DNA of 64,000 nucleotides, taken from contig JAQGDQ010000430.1 of NCBI GenBank assembly GCA_030141605.1, forward strand, positions 135,128 to 199,127, read 5' to 3'. The stretch is from Tubiluchus corallicola. Its lineage: Eukaryota; Priapulida; Priapulimorpha; Priapulimorphida; Tubiluchidae. The first letter of the stretch is position 1. Each line of letters begins with the position of its first letter. The notes beneath the pieces were generated by a model. That model did no database searches and had not been told where the DNA came from. It saw nothing but the letters and a program-made list of their open reading frames with translations. Positions 40,959-52,744 of the stretch are shown one piece after another. The translations under genes and the position numbers were made by a program.

Positions 40959-41146
40959 ATGGAAATGGAAGTGCTGGGAAATAGAAGAAGAGGACGACCG
41001 AAGCGAAGATGGATTGAATGTATTAATGGAGACCTTAGAAAGAAGAACATAAATGAAGAGATGGTCAACAACAGGAATGCGTGGAGAAGACTCATTCACA
41101 ACGGCGACCCCGCATAGGGAAAAGCTGGGAAGAAAAAGAAGAAGAT
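40959..41146 (+). mobile_element. LINE ORF2 C-terminal fragment
   Basis: The frame ATG 40959 to TAG 41115-41117 (52 codons) reads GNRRRGRPKRRWIECINGDL, then NRNAWRRLIHNGDPA, then stop. This is the characteristic end of many animal non-LTR retrotransposon ORF2 proteins (RRRGRP-x-x-RW...DR-x-x-WR-x-L-[IV]H-x-ADP). The 3' end GGGAAAAGCTGGGAAG runs into a (GAA)-rich tail (to about 41146). Sequence upstream of 40959 is unrelated, so the copy is extremely 5'-truncated. The ATG is just the chance edge of the fragment. Confidence 0.85.
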
Positions 41147-41804
41147 TATGCGAGAATTCTACAACACAAAAGTATGAAGGAACGCGAAATGTTTACGTGA
41201 AAGCGTATCTGAGAATATGAGAATACGAGGATACAAGAGAATCTGAGAGAATAATCTTCAGCGGCCAGCTCCGCCTTATATATGAGTGCCAGGGAATAAT
41301 CTAGAAATAGAAACTTCTACAAGGTAAGAAGATTGTTCTACTATAGAACATTCTACAATATTCTATTTAATTCTAGTGGATCTCCACAACAAGGCAGTAA
41401 TTTTAAACACTGCCATATTAAACGCTCTTTGTTCTCCATAATAAAGAGGCGCAGAGAATAATTTCCGCTACCCGCCTTTGCAATAACTCAGCGGCCAGTA
41501 AAGAACCAGGGGGTAACTTATTGCTGGCTTGTTTCCAGGAAATTGTGACGTGTAACATTCATGCGCCCCCTAGAGGCGCTGTTGGTAGACCCTACCATCC
41601 TCACTGACTCAACCTCCAGTGTCATTATTTTTAGTTTAGAACCTGCTGGTATTAGATAATGAATTGATTAAGTACAGAAAATCACTTAATATATTTACTT
41701 CAGAAGTATTTGCGTAAGATTTGAGTAGCCTTATCTAATTTCATCATTCCAGACAGCATCACTACTATCACAACATTCTCGCCGCTATTCTAATGTCGTC
41801 ATCT
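41147..41804. other. unannotated stretch with one palindrome
   Basis: It contains AGAATATGAGAATACGAGG-type short repeats (41210-41255) and ATTCTA words at 41335-41380. A perfect inverted repeat GCGCC-CCCTAGA-GGCGC lies at 41563-41579. No gene. Confidence 0.45.
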
Positions 41805-41844
41805 TCGTTGTTTTTGTTGTTGTTGTTGTTGCTGCTGTTGCTGC

Positions 41845-41884
<40 letters not shown>

Positions 41885-41991
41885 CTGATAATAGTGATGT
41901 CTATGTTGTTGTTGTTGTTGCTGCTGTTGTTGTGATAATAGTGATGTCTATGTTGTTGTTGTTGTTGCTGTTGTTGCTGTTGTTGTTGTTC

Positions 41992-42023
<32 letters not shown>

Positions 42024-42034
42024 GATGATGATGT

Positions 42035-42129
<95 letters not shown>

Positions 42130-42176
42130 CTGCTGCTGCTGCTGCTACTGCTGCTGTTTTTCTTCTTCTTCTTCAA
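41805..42176. repeat. compound GTT/GAT/GCT/CTT trinucleotide array
   Basis: Blocks run in order: (GTT)n with GCT interruptions at 41810-42023; a unit of about 50 bp around TGTGATAATAGTGATGTC present twice (about 41884 and 41933); near-perfect (GAT)n at 42024-42129; (GCT)n at 42129-42156; (TTC)n to 42175. Stepwise substitution of one trinucleotide by another shows sequential expansions. Poly-Met, Ile, Leu and Asn frames are artefacts. Confidence 0.95.
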
Positions 42177-43284
42177 AGTGGGGAACATGTTTTATGAAGA
42201 TGTATTACTCCTGATTTAAAACATGCCTTTAACTTGAACTTTGATACATATGTGACTTGTTTAAATATGATTATATCTTGTCTGCTCTTATATTTATAAC
42301 AGTCTTAATCGCATTAATTGGTATTATCATAGTTAAGCTAGTTATGCTCATTTTTCTATACTCATATTATAGGCCTATTTTGATTAGATATTTTACTGTA
42401 TTTTATTGATAATTTTATATGAGGTAAAAAAATTTAATAACATCAATTCAATAATCTTATGATTGCCGCTGTCGCCATCGCTAGTCATCATCATTACCTT
42501 CATCAGGCCTATATAATCCCAACAGACATTGAGGTTTTTTAACGCATTATTAAGATTATGCAAAGAAATCATAGTTTTTATTAAATGAAAAATACTTATA
42601 TATTAAATAACTTGCCTTTTTATGGCAAATTTCGAACACGTGCAATACGCCTTTTTTGGCGCGAGTGAGCGTGAATGACGTACGAAATGCAGAAAGCGTC
42701 CTTGGTGACCTCGTGACTGTACTCATAACGTCATTCGTCTCTCGCGCAACAAAAAATGGCGGTTCTTCAAATTTAATGCCGCTCACAACGAAGTGATAAA
42801 AATCAAAAGAAACAAGCTTTACTGTAAATTTATAATAAAATAAATTTAATATTCGTAATACGAGTTGAATTTTAAGTTGTAAAAGCTTAATATAGTGAGG
42901 GTTTAGTTTGACTTTAACTTTAAATTTTAGACAAACTAGTACAAAAACCATTTTCTGTTAGTCTGTCAATTGCCTCTAAATAATGAAGTAATAAAAACCA
43001 GCGAGTAAGAGAGACTTTGATGCAGATAATCTCTCTTAGAAGTAGAGAACAAAAAACAAGTTTGCTCTTTGCTTTTGTGGTGAGAGTCGTATTTGTCGAA
43101 TAAAGAAATCAAAGGTGCACTATGACTATACTAACTTCAGTAAGGTAGTAATCAAAGCTTATAGGTAAATCATCAAAAGACATGCAACGCGTCTTTCAAA
43201 ACAGGATATTACAAAGCTTACAAGTTTAAACACCTCAAATGCCACGATAAACAGTGATCAAATGCCACGATCAAGTGACAATCT
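42177..43284. other. unannotated stretch
   Basis: The minus 131-codon frame (42951-42556) passes through a CpG-richer patch (42655-42780) but shows no family features. Nothing else is recognised. Confidence 0.35.
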
Positions 43285-43894
43285 TTAATGGAAGACAGGG
43301 TGGCTTTTCACTTACTCCCCTATTTTCAAGTTCGATAAAAATATACATTTTAACACAATTAATACTGCATAATTATAATAACAGATCAAACTCTTAATTA
43401 ACGGCGGGCAAGCCCAACTATTGTTGACATCACAAACTGACATAATTTTCAACAGCAAAAATATTCCATGTGCGTGTTGCACGTGTTTGCAAAAGCGAAA
43501 ATTAAAGTACAGTGCTATTGTAAGCTATTTGTTGTACTAAAAACAAACAAGTTTTAAAACAAAAATTCAAATTTTAATTTTACCACTGTGCTCACGCATG
43601 AGTTTTCGAACGTGTGCAGTTCGTCACAAACTAACACAAACTGAACTGAGAGGTACAGCACCTGTTTTTTGTGCAATGTGTTTCCGAAATGCAGGCGCTA
43701 TTGCTCGTCTAACCAGCGAACGACGAAATGCATATAACAGCGAAGAACTAGTGGCGCGAACACGAAATTGTATTTGTGTGGTAATAATTCTTTCGCGTAA
43801 GTCATTTTTCAAAAAAATAGTATGTTTCCTTTCAATATTTTAAAGAGGAGATCATTTTGACCTACAATTTAAAACTGGTCGGGTTTTGCTTTAA
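43285..43894 (+). mobile_element. TTAA-flanked MITE, copy D
   Basis: About 610 bp. The left end is TTAATGGAAGACAGGGTGG and the right end GGGTTTTGCTTTAA. It shares TTAACGGCGGGCAAGCCCAA, TTCAACAGCAAAAATATTCC, GTGTTGCACGTGTTTGC, CTCACGCATGAGTTTTCG and TTCGTCACAAACTAACAC with copy B in particular. Overlapping frames at 43598-43843 lie entirely inside the element and are not genes. Confidence 0.82.
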
Positions 43895-45021
43895 TCGATG
43901 TTCCATGGGATCATAGACAATAGCGTTTACAACATGACAGTGAACGTAATTGTTGTTTTCGTCGCTGCTCACAACTGCCTGCTTTAAGTTGAGCGAAGTA
44001 ATCTAATTTTTCACTGCATCTAAACTTTTTTCATCGCTTCTCATCACTTCCCTGACAAGATATTTTAAGCAGGTCAGCCATTTTAATTGACATCCGCGAG
44101 TGAATGACAGACGCGCTGCTACGGCAACGATACAAAATTTGAAGTCGGTAAGCCCAGAGCTGATATCGATATCCGTTGACCATGACAGTTTAATAAACAC
44201 GTCTTCACTAAAACCGTCTTGTAAGCTTGTCTACGCAGAAACGTCGACTAAGCATGTCAACACTGAGACGGTTCATTAAATCTACTTACACGGGTATGTT
44301 TGCTAGGACGTGTACGTGTTAATTTTGATTTTTTCTGGCATAAAGTTTCAAAGCTCCACTTAAAATGGTAAACCGCAACATGTTTTCATTTGCTTAAATT
44401 ATTATCAAATTCATTATGTAACAAATTTATCTGATTTGGCTACAATTTCTTCTACTATGCCGCCTAGTTTTATTTTTCATGCGTCGCAGCTTTTAATTAC
44501 CTGAAAGCTTTTGCTTATCCAAAGAAAACTAGCCATCTGCCATCTCAATTTAAATCGTTCTTTCAAGACAAAGTAGCAAAATTTTACTTTAACTTCAATT
44601 TAAAATTTCAGTTAGAATTTTCTACTGCTCTTATAACGTGTGGCAGTTGCAAAGAATTCATAAATGTAAAGCGTTATAACTCTTTACGCCTACCCTGCTC
44701 CTGATTTAACATGGCAAGACCCCTAAAGATTTATGAATATTGAAAGTTAAAGCTATGATGTTCAAGCTTCCTTTACGACGTCTTTTTAATATAAAAACGG
44801 TACGCATGATGTGTTATAGGCGACGCGTTTACCATTATAGCCGTGTAAAATATGTATTAAGATTGTTATGGGTGGATTTATGATGTTTCCTGCTCACTGG
44901 CTTCATCGGGGAGGCGGAGTTAATACTGATGACGTAGATTAAGAAGCTTTGAACAGAATTGTGTTACTGTTTATGTAAAACAAACGTGCTAACTTTTAAC
45001 AATTTCACCAATGATGGTAAA
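43895..45021. other. unannotated stretch
   Basis: No gene or repeat recognised between the MITE and the hairpin minisatellite. Confidence 0.4.
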
Positions 45022-45646
45022 ATTACATATTTTAGAACGTCCCAGACAAAGGGAACGTTACTAAACGTCTTTCAGTTACATGTTTTAGTTACGTCCCAGA
45101 CAAAGGGGACGCTACTAAACGACTTTCAGTTACATATTTTAGTAACGTCCCAGACAAAGGGGACGCTACTAAACGTCGTTCAGTTACATATTTTAGAACG
45201 TCCTAGACAAAGGGGACGTTACTAAACGTCTTTCAGTTACATATTTTAGTAACGTCCCAGACAAAGGAGACGTTACTAAACGTCTTTCAGTTACATATTT
45301 TAGTAACGTCCCAGACAAAAGAGACGTTACTAAACGTCTTTCAGTTACATATTTTAGTAACGTCCCAGACAAAGGGGACGTTACTAAACGTCTTTCAGTT
45401 ACATATTTTAGTTACGTCCCAGACAAAGGGGACGCTACTAAACGTCATTCAGTTACATATTTTAGAACGTCCCAGACAAAGGGGACGTTACTAAACGTCT
45501 TTCAGTTACACATTTTAGTAACGTCCCAGACAAAGGGGACGTTACTAAACGTCTTTCAGTTACATATTTTAGTTACGTCCCAGACAAAGGGGACGTTACT
45601 AAACGTCTTTCAGTTACATATTCTAGAACGTCCCAGACAAAGGGGA
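45022..45646. repeat. 54 bp hairpin minisatellite, ~11.5 copies
   Basis: The unit has three parts: AGTAACGTCCC-AGACAAAG-GGGACGTTACT, then AAACGTCTTTCAGTTACAT, then ATTTT. The first part is a perfect 11 bp stem with an 8 nt loop (for example 45356-45385). The right arm can instead pair with the next segment as GACGTT-ACTA-AACGTC (45377-45392), a competing hairpin. Units differ in the left arm (GTAACG, GTTACG or GAACG) and right arm (GTTACT or GCTACT). 54 is a multiple of 3, so a weak 18-residue repeat frame exists, but it is broken by 53 bp units. The last unit is truncated at GGGGATACC. Confidence 0.95.
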
Positions 45647-46645
45647 TACCAAAAATAGGTCAAAAACGATTGAAAATTCTTAGGAAAACTGATAATAATA
45701 ATTAAATAATAATAATAATAATATAATTAGAATAAATAATAAATATTTTTTTATATTTATAACAATCACAGATTTTTGCTAGTACTGTCACGTATGAATC
45801 CTATAATGAAAGTAAGTTCTGTACTTAATACTTACAAAACATAAGACAATCAATTTTATGTTTTGCATGCGATCTGCATTATTAATTCCGTTTTCATGTT
45901 TCACGTTTCGGTTGGCTTCAAAAATTTAATTATTACGGAATCGTACTCAAAAACCCAAACTTGAACTGTTCAGGAGAAAAGGCGAAAAAGATCATTTTAA
46001 AAGGGTTTAAAAACATGATTTTTATGCTGAAATGAAATGATCTAACCTAATTTAGAAAAAAATAATAGATTTTCCTAAATCTGGAAACGAACCTGTAATA
46101 TAATTCTACCTAGTAAGCAATATCTAGTGACGTTTAGATCAAAATAGAAAGTTGGACTGTTTTTCATCTAAACTGAAAAGCTATTTAACTCATTCAGTGT
46201 GATTAGGCTGATAACTATTTTTTCTCTGCTCCTCTAAATTCCATTTCCCATAGTTAAAACGAAATCGTGCAGATCTGAAAATCAATGAAAAGACAAATTG
46301 CATCTTTAGTTCTCAGTCTATGATGTTAATAATGTGAACCTAATCACTTTTATGATTAGTTTCCAAACTACTTCACCAGACTAGTCCCGTGCGTGTTGAA
46401 AGAGTTAAGCGGATTTCTACAGGTAAATGCTTATCAGTGATGTCATTGTGGATTAAGGTAGCCTTCACTTCACACAACCGCCAGGGGCATCACAATAATA
46501 AAATCAAAATCTGCGTGATCAACTGAAATTTACAGCTGGAACACAGAAATATAGTTATTGCACAGTATATGTGCAATAATATAGTTATAGAAATATAGTT
46601 ATAGAAATATAACTATCACAGAAATATAGTTATAGTAAAATGGTA
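45647..46645. other. mostly unannotated stretch
   Basis: An (AAT)-rich tail-like run lies at 45693-45750 directly after the minisatellite. ATAGTTATAGAAAT words repeat at about 46549-46632, forming a short palindromic tandem (including ATAGTTATAGAAATATAACT) beside the 3' end of the tRNA-Ser gene. No gene. Confidence 0.45.
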
Positions 46646-46727
46646 CGACGAGGATGGGATTCGAACCCACGCGGGCAGAGCCCAATGGATTAGCAGTCCA
46701 TCGCCTTAACCACTCGGCCACCTCGTC
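46646..46727 (-). tRNA. tRNA-Ser (GCU)
   Basis: An 82-nt type II tRNA on the minus strand that decodes AGC/AGU serine codons. The acceptor stem GACGAGG/CCTCGTC is perfect, with discriminator G (46646), as serine tRNAs require. The A box is GGCCGAGTGGTTAAGGC. The anticodon arm is ATGGA-CTGCTAA-TCCAT with anticodon GCT. The long variable arm TGGGCTCTGCCCGC is the class identifier for serine. The T arm is GTGGG-TTCGAAT-CCCAT. There is no intron. The Pol III terminator TTTT is the complement of 46637-46640, five bases past the gene. All features support a functional gene. Confidence 0.98.
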
Positions 46728-46873
46728 AAGGTGTTCACGTAAGTTGTTCTACCAGTTCATATCATAATCACAATCACATCATTCACATGTCGAATAAGAA
46801 ATACACGCTTTTGTTACTTCCTCTTGAAATTGCCTGGTTTTGCAGTCTTATGCTTTTCAGTTGAATAAACTTT

Positions 46874-46965
46874 TATGATGGATGATGATGATGGTAAGTC
46901 TCTATTAGCCTCTTTTTGCAGGCAAAAATTTTTGTACAAACATTATGTAATTTTACATAGACACT
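46874..46965 (-). mobile_element. LINE 3'-end fragment with (GAT)n tail
   Basis: GATGGATGATGATGATGG on plus is followed by TAAGTCTCTATTAGCCTC and TTTTTGCAGGCAAAAA, then TGTACAA and TTATGTAATTTTACATAG. The order and words match 40521-40600. On minus this is a 3' untranslated end running into an ATC tail. No coding part is seen. Confidence 0.5.
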
Positions 46966-47931
46966 CGAGTGAATTCTACAATATTTCATGTTACGCATCC
47001 TGTAATTAGCTTTTTTAATTTGCGCGTATAACATTATTTACAGTGACGTTAAACAAGGAGAATTAAAGTGAGTGCTAAAATGAAGGTTATTACTGAAACA
47101 AGTTTCCTGTCTAGTAACATAAAAAATGCAAATAAATTAATATACTAAATTATTAAATTCCCAATTCAATATTTAAGTCCACAAAGAGTTACAACCAATA
47201 AACTCAAAAACTACACAAATTTATTCCTTATTTTACTAAAATTTAGCAGCAAGATCTTAAAATGAAAGGGTCATTTACAAAATAGGTTAACGCCAATAAT
47301 AAATTTATATTTTAAATTTTGATGATGTAAAATTTGTAAAATTTGTGATGGACTTGCGGAATACAACATCAAAGAGTATTTAAACATGTTTTTACGGACA
47401 CTGGCTTAAAGCAATGAATTGTTTGGTTTAGTCGAGACTCTAACGTGATGGAGAAGCCAAGAAAAAGTCTTTATCCACATACACTTTGATCTAATAAGCA
47501 TATTGGATAGGCATATAAAAGTATTATTAGGTAAGACGTCACACTAACACACTAAAGTTGAGAGACGAAAAGAAATCACTGCAACAAATGACTATACAGT
47601 ACATAATATACGCCATTATAATAAAAATTCTGTATTAAAATTGGTAATTTTTCATATAATTTATTTTCTTATGCGCTTTTATATAGCCATTACTTATATA
47701 GTGATAAACAAAAAGTATATCTACTGGCATAAACGCAATTTCCGTGATTCCTACAAGACCTACAAACCTATAATGAATACATGATGCAAAAAAGGAGATT
47801 TTATGATTAATTTTATGACTGACGTGCGTGTGCGAGCTCCTAGCTGCACCTGCACATACTGAACCTGATGACGTGTTTACTATGGCTAATTAGCAAATAA
47901 TTGGCCTGTTCGAGTGATCAAACAATGCCAC
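46966..47931. other. unannotated AT-rich stretch
   Basis: No gene recognised. It could include more 3' untranslated LINE sequence continuing from 46965, but I see no proof. Confidence 0.35.
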
Positions 47932-49430
47932 GTGTCTCCCACGATTTATAAATTAACATTTATGCGCCCCAGGATAAAGCCAAAATGAATGCGTAATCAA
48001 CGCTTATAGTGCAAGATTGCAGCATTTGCAGGTCTATACGTATGCACGAGAAAAAGAGAATTATCGCCTTGAATAATAAATGGAAAAAGTAGTACACGGT
48101 GTTCCAAAAGAGCAGTGTCTTCCAGAATTTATAAATTAACATTTCTGCGCCCCAGGATAAAGCCAAAATGAAAGCATAATCAACGCTTATAACGCAAGAT
48201 TGCAGCATTTGCAGGTCTATGCGTATGCACGAGAAAAAGAGATTTATCGCCTTGAATAATAAACGAAAAACGAAAAGTAGTACACGGTGTTCCAAAAAAT
48301 ACAGTGTCTTCTACAATTTGTAAATTAACTATTATGCCCCGAGATAAAGCCCAAACGAATGCGCAAATATGCGTATCATGCAAGATTGCAGCTTTTGCAG
48401 GTCTATACGTATGTACAAAAAGAAGAGAATTATTGTGTTGAATAATAAATGAAAAAAGTAGTACACGTTGTTCCAAAAGAGGCAGTGTCTTCCATGATTT
48501 ATAAACTAACTACTATGTGCCCAGAATAAAACTAAAATGAATGCGTAATCAACGCTTATAATGCAATATTGCAGCTTTTGTAGACGTATGCGTATGTACG
48601 AATAAAGAAAATTATCGCCTTAAATAATGAATAAAAAAAGTAGTACACGGTGTTCCAAAAGAAACAGTGTCGTCCACAATTTATAAATTAACTATTGCGC
48701 CCAAAGAAAAGCCAAAATGAATGCGTAAACACGCGTATAATGCAAGATTGCAGCTTTTGCACGTCTATACGTATGTACGAAAAAAGAGAATTATTGTGTT
48801 CGTGTGAATAACTATGGAAAAAGAAGTGTAGTGTAGGGTGTTCCAAAAGAAACAAAGTCTCCCACGATTTAAAAATTAACTAATATGTGCCCAGAATAAA
48901 ACTAAAATGAATGCGTAATCAACACTTATAATGCAATATTGCAGCTTTTGCACGTCTGCACGTATGTACGAAAAAAAGAATTATCGTGTTGAATAATAAA
49001 TGAAAAGTAGTACACGGTGTTTCAAAAGAAACTGTCTTCCACGATTTATAAATTAACATTTATGCGCGCCCGAGATAAAACTAGAATGAATGTGTAATCA
49101 CGCTTACAGAGTAAGATTGCAACATTTGCAAGTCTATAGGTACATACAAGAGGAAGAGAATTCACGCTTTGATTAATGAACGAAAAAACGAAATGTAGTA
49201 CAAGGTGTTCCCAAAGAAACAGAGTCTCCTTCTATTTAGAAATTACCGTTTACGCGGGCCGGATAAAACTAATATGAATGCATATTCAATACTAGTAGTA
49301 CAAGATCGCAGCTCTTGCAGGTATATACGCATACACGACTAGAAGAGAATTAGCGCGCTGAATTATGTACATGAAGAAGGAAAAATAACTAGCACATGGT
49401 GTTCAAAAGAAACAGTGCACTAGAAACATG
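47932..49430. repeat. ~185 bp satellite, about 8 copies
   Basis: Each unit runs: GTACACGGTGTTCCAAAAG, then CAGTGTCTTCCACGATTTAT, AAATTAAC, a GC(G)CCC-x-GATAAA segment, AATGAATGCGTAATCAACGC, TTATAATGCAAGATTGCAGC, TTTTGCAGGTCTATACGTAT, and GAATAATAAATGAAAAA. The GGTGTTCC word recurs at about 48098, 48286, 48467, 48650, 48837, 49016, 49203 and 49397, spacings of 179-194 bp. Units diverge by roughly 10-25%; the last two (after 49200) are the most decayed. Minus-strand frames over it are satellite shadows. Confidence 0.93.
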
Positions 49431-50372
49431 CTTACATACTGAAAATGTAGGAGAAAATGTTTCAAAATGAACTTGGACACCTGCGTTATGACATCATAAA
49501 GACGTAAAAAATCTTATGTTGAAATAATACATATAACATGTATAACCACACTTACTATAATGTAATATTGCTGCAGTATACTTATATGCATTAATCCGAC
49601 CAATATTTCTTTCCGTACACCGTGTAATTACGCCCATTCAAAAGGCTCTTTGCTTAATACAATATATTCGTTTATATTTAGCACAAACAATACAATCACA
49701 TTAGTGAATTAGTACAAAAAAACACAACATTCGGTTGGTAAACCAAAATTTTGTAAAAAGAGTTTTAAATTTGCATTCAAACGTGAAACGAATTGTCATA
49801 CTTCTCGACTGGTCCTAGCATTTTGTCCATTAACTTAATCACGTCCCTTAATTTATTACGTTGGTATTCTTTATGTTCTTGACCTAATGTCTTCCAACCA
49901 CTTTGTACTATGTTCAAAGCTTTTATTGGTAGCCATGGTAAACCATGGTTGGTATAACTTCATCATCACTTATTCCTTCAATACACATTGAGTATCGGCT
50001 CATTTCGCCAAAGCGCATTTCGTCATCTAAACATTTTGCTGTCATTAACAACAATAGTCCAGTGTACAGCTGATCTTCTGCATAAATGCTGATGATAATT
50101 AAACGCTAACAGTTTGTGACGTGTTTATTTTCGCGTAACGAGCGCATAATATTTTCATTATTAAAATCGCTCAAGCGGCCAAGCCCTATAATCTCTGAAT
50201 CCGGACTTCTTTCAGGGCTTATAGGAAGCATGTCAACAAGGCGAGTGAAGACGTTGTCAAGCCTAGTAATCAGCGAAGCTTAAACACTTGCTGGCTTCAT
50301 CAACAACCATCACAATTGAAAATAGGGGCAAATAGAGGAACAATTACTTGTATATATATTTGGCTTTAAAAA
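49431..50372. other. unannotated stretch
   Basis: No gene recognised. AGCCATGGTAAACCATGGTT at 49931-49950 is a short palindrome. Confidence 0.4.
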
Positions 50373-51557
<1,185 letters not shown>

Positions 51558-51868
51558 AAGAAACTATGTACAATATACATTACCTCTATTTGCGTCGACA
51601 ACTATTAGTTAACTACTAATTTTATCATATTATTTTTCTCTAACATATATCCCTTATTGCGTAGTTGTTGTACTTGTACTTGTACTTGAGATGATGAACA
51701 ATAGAATGGCAGGTGCTTACGTTACGAAATTTACCTCGTTTTATTGTTCATCTTATCAAATGATGAATTTTACGTTTGTACGTAATTTGGAAGACAGCTT
51801 CTGTTTAGTTTGTTTCTGGTGTAAGTGTTCTTGGTTCACTGTGGGGTTAGGAAAGGTGCCCCCAAAAT

Positions 51869-52259
51869 CAGGGCCGGATTATGACCGTTTGGGAACCAAA
51901 GCTAATGAAATTATGGGGCCCTGTCAGACGGAGTCAGTCGCTAATTCGGCCACGTCCGTCTTGAATACATATTTACTCATGTTATATTTTAGCGACATTT
52001 ACACAGCTTGAAGTAAACTTATTGCAAATTCTTTAAATAGGCCAGAATAGGCATCTTTTGTCTGTCATTACAAATATTCTTTAAGAAATGCCACTATCTT
52101 ACTATTTATTGCAAACAAAATTAGCACGTGCTGTATTTAAACGCAACCGTTGTGAAAAAGCAGATTTTCTTACAAAATGTTACAAAGTTTGAGAGCTCCA
52201 CAAACTTACGGGACCCTAGGCTGCCACCTACACTAGCCTATAGGATATATCCAGCCCTG
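51869..52259. mobile_element. hAT-type MITE with 8 bp target duplication
   Basis: The left end CAGGGCCGGAT and right end ATCCAGCCCTG are inverted repeats matching at 10 of 11 positions. The flanking 8-mers CCCAAAAT (51861-51868) and CCTAAAAT (52260-52267) match 7 of 8, the size of a hAT target-site duplication. The 391 bp interior has no transposase. The CAGGGCCGG-type end is common among animal hAT non-autonomous elements. Confidence 0.85.
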
Positions 52260-52304
52260 CCTAAAATGGACTACACAAGAAAAAGATTGAAAGCCAATGA
52301 TCTA

Positions 52305-52742
52305 CCGTATTTTCCCGTGTATAAGAGACCCCTTCAATTTTTAGGCAAAAATTCTGGAAAAAAGTTTTTTCAGACGGACATTTTTAGAGGGTAAAGTACA
52401 ACTTTTTTCAACTCAGTGCGGTACTGAAAACAAAATAAAACCAGTTAATGTGTTGTAGAAAAAGAGTACTGTTATATATTAAAGTGCGTACCTGCAAACC
52501 TGTAACAGGAAAAGAGAAAACGAGGAGATAATGCCTGTGTCACGATGCTTGTATTGCTTACAACCGCTTCATAGTCGAACGCCACACGCAAAACAGTTGT
52601 AGAGCACTTATTTCTTTAAAATCATTAGTGTCACAATTTATGCATCTTATTGAAAAGACTTACTCCCATGTATAAGAGACCCCCTATTTTTAAAGTGAAA
52701 ATTCTGAGCAAAAAAGGGTCTCTTATACACGGGAAAATACGG
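52305..52742. mobile_element. MITE with 27 bp perfect inverted repeats (TA target)
   Basis: 52305-52331 (CCGTATTTTCCCGTG...GAGACCC) and 52716-52742 are perfect inverted copies of 27 bp. TA dinucleotides flank both ends (52303-52304 and 52743-52744), consistent with a TA duplication as in Tc1/mariner-type elements. A second, direct copy of the left terminal sequence starts at about 52665 (CCCATGTATAAGAGACCCC), immediately internal to the right end, so the right ~80 bp is itself a hairpin. No transposase. Class assignment beyond TA target is uncertain. Confidence 0.85.
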
Positions 52743-52744
52743 TA

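Noticed and set aside
41901-42219. Poly-Met, poly-Ile, poly-Asn and poly-Leu ORFs
   Set aside because: Translations of the compound trinucleotide array.
43598-43843. 81-codon ORF and its antisense partner
   Set aside because: Both lie inside MITE copy D; the same position is not open in copies A and C.
45022-45646. CRISPR-like array
   Set aside because: Repeats are contiguous 54 bp units without unique spacers, and the genome is eukaryotic.
47960-48476. Minus-strand repeat ORFs (VLLFVFRLLFKAI...)
   Set aside because: Shadows of the ~185 bp satellite; frames are not conserved in the other units.
51691-52011. 106-codon ORF
   Set aside because: It runs into and overlaps a hAT-type MITE with clear ends and target duplication.
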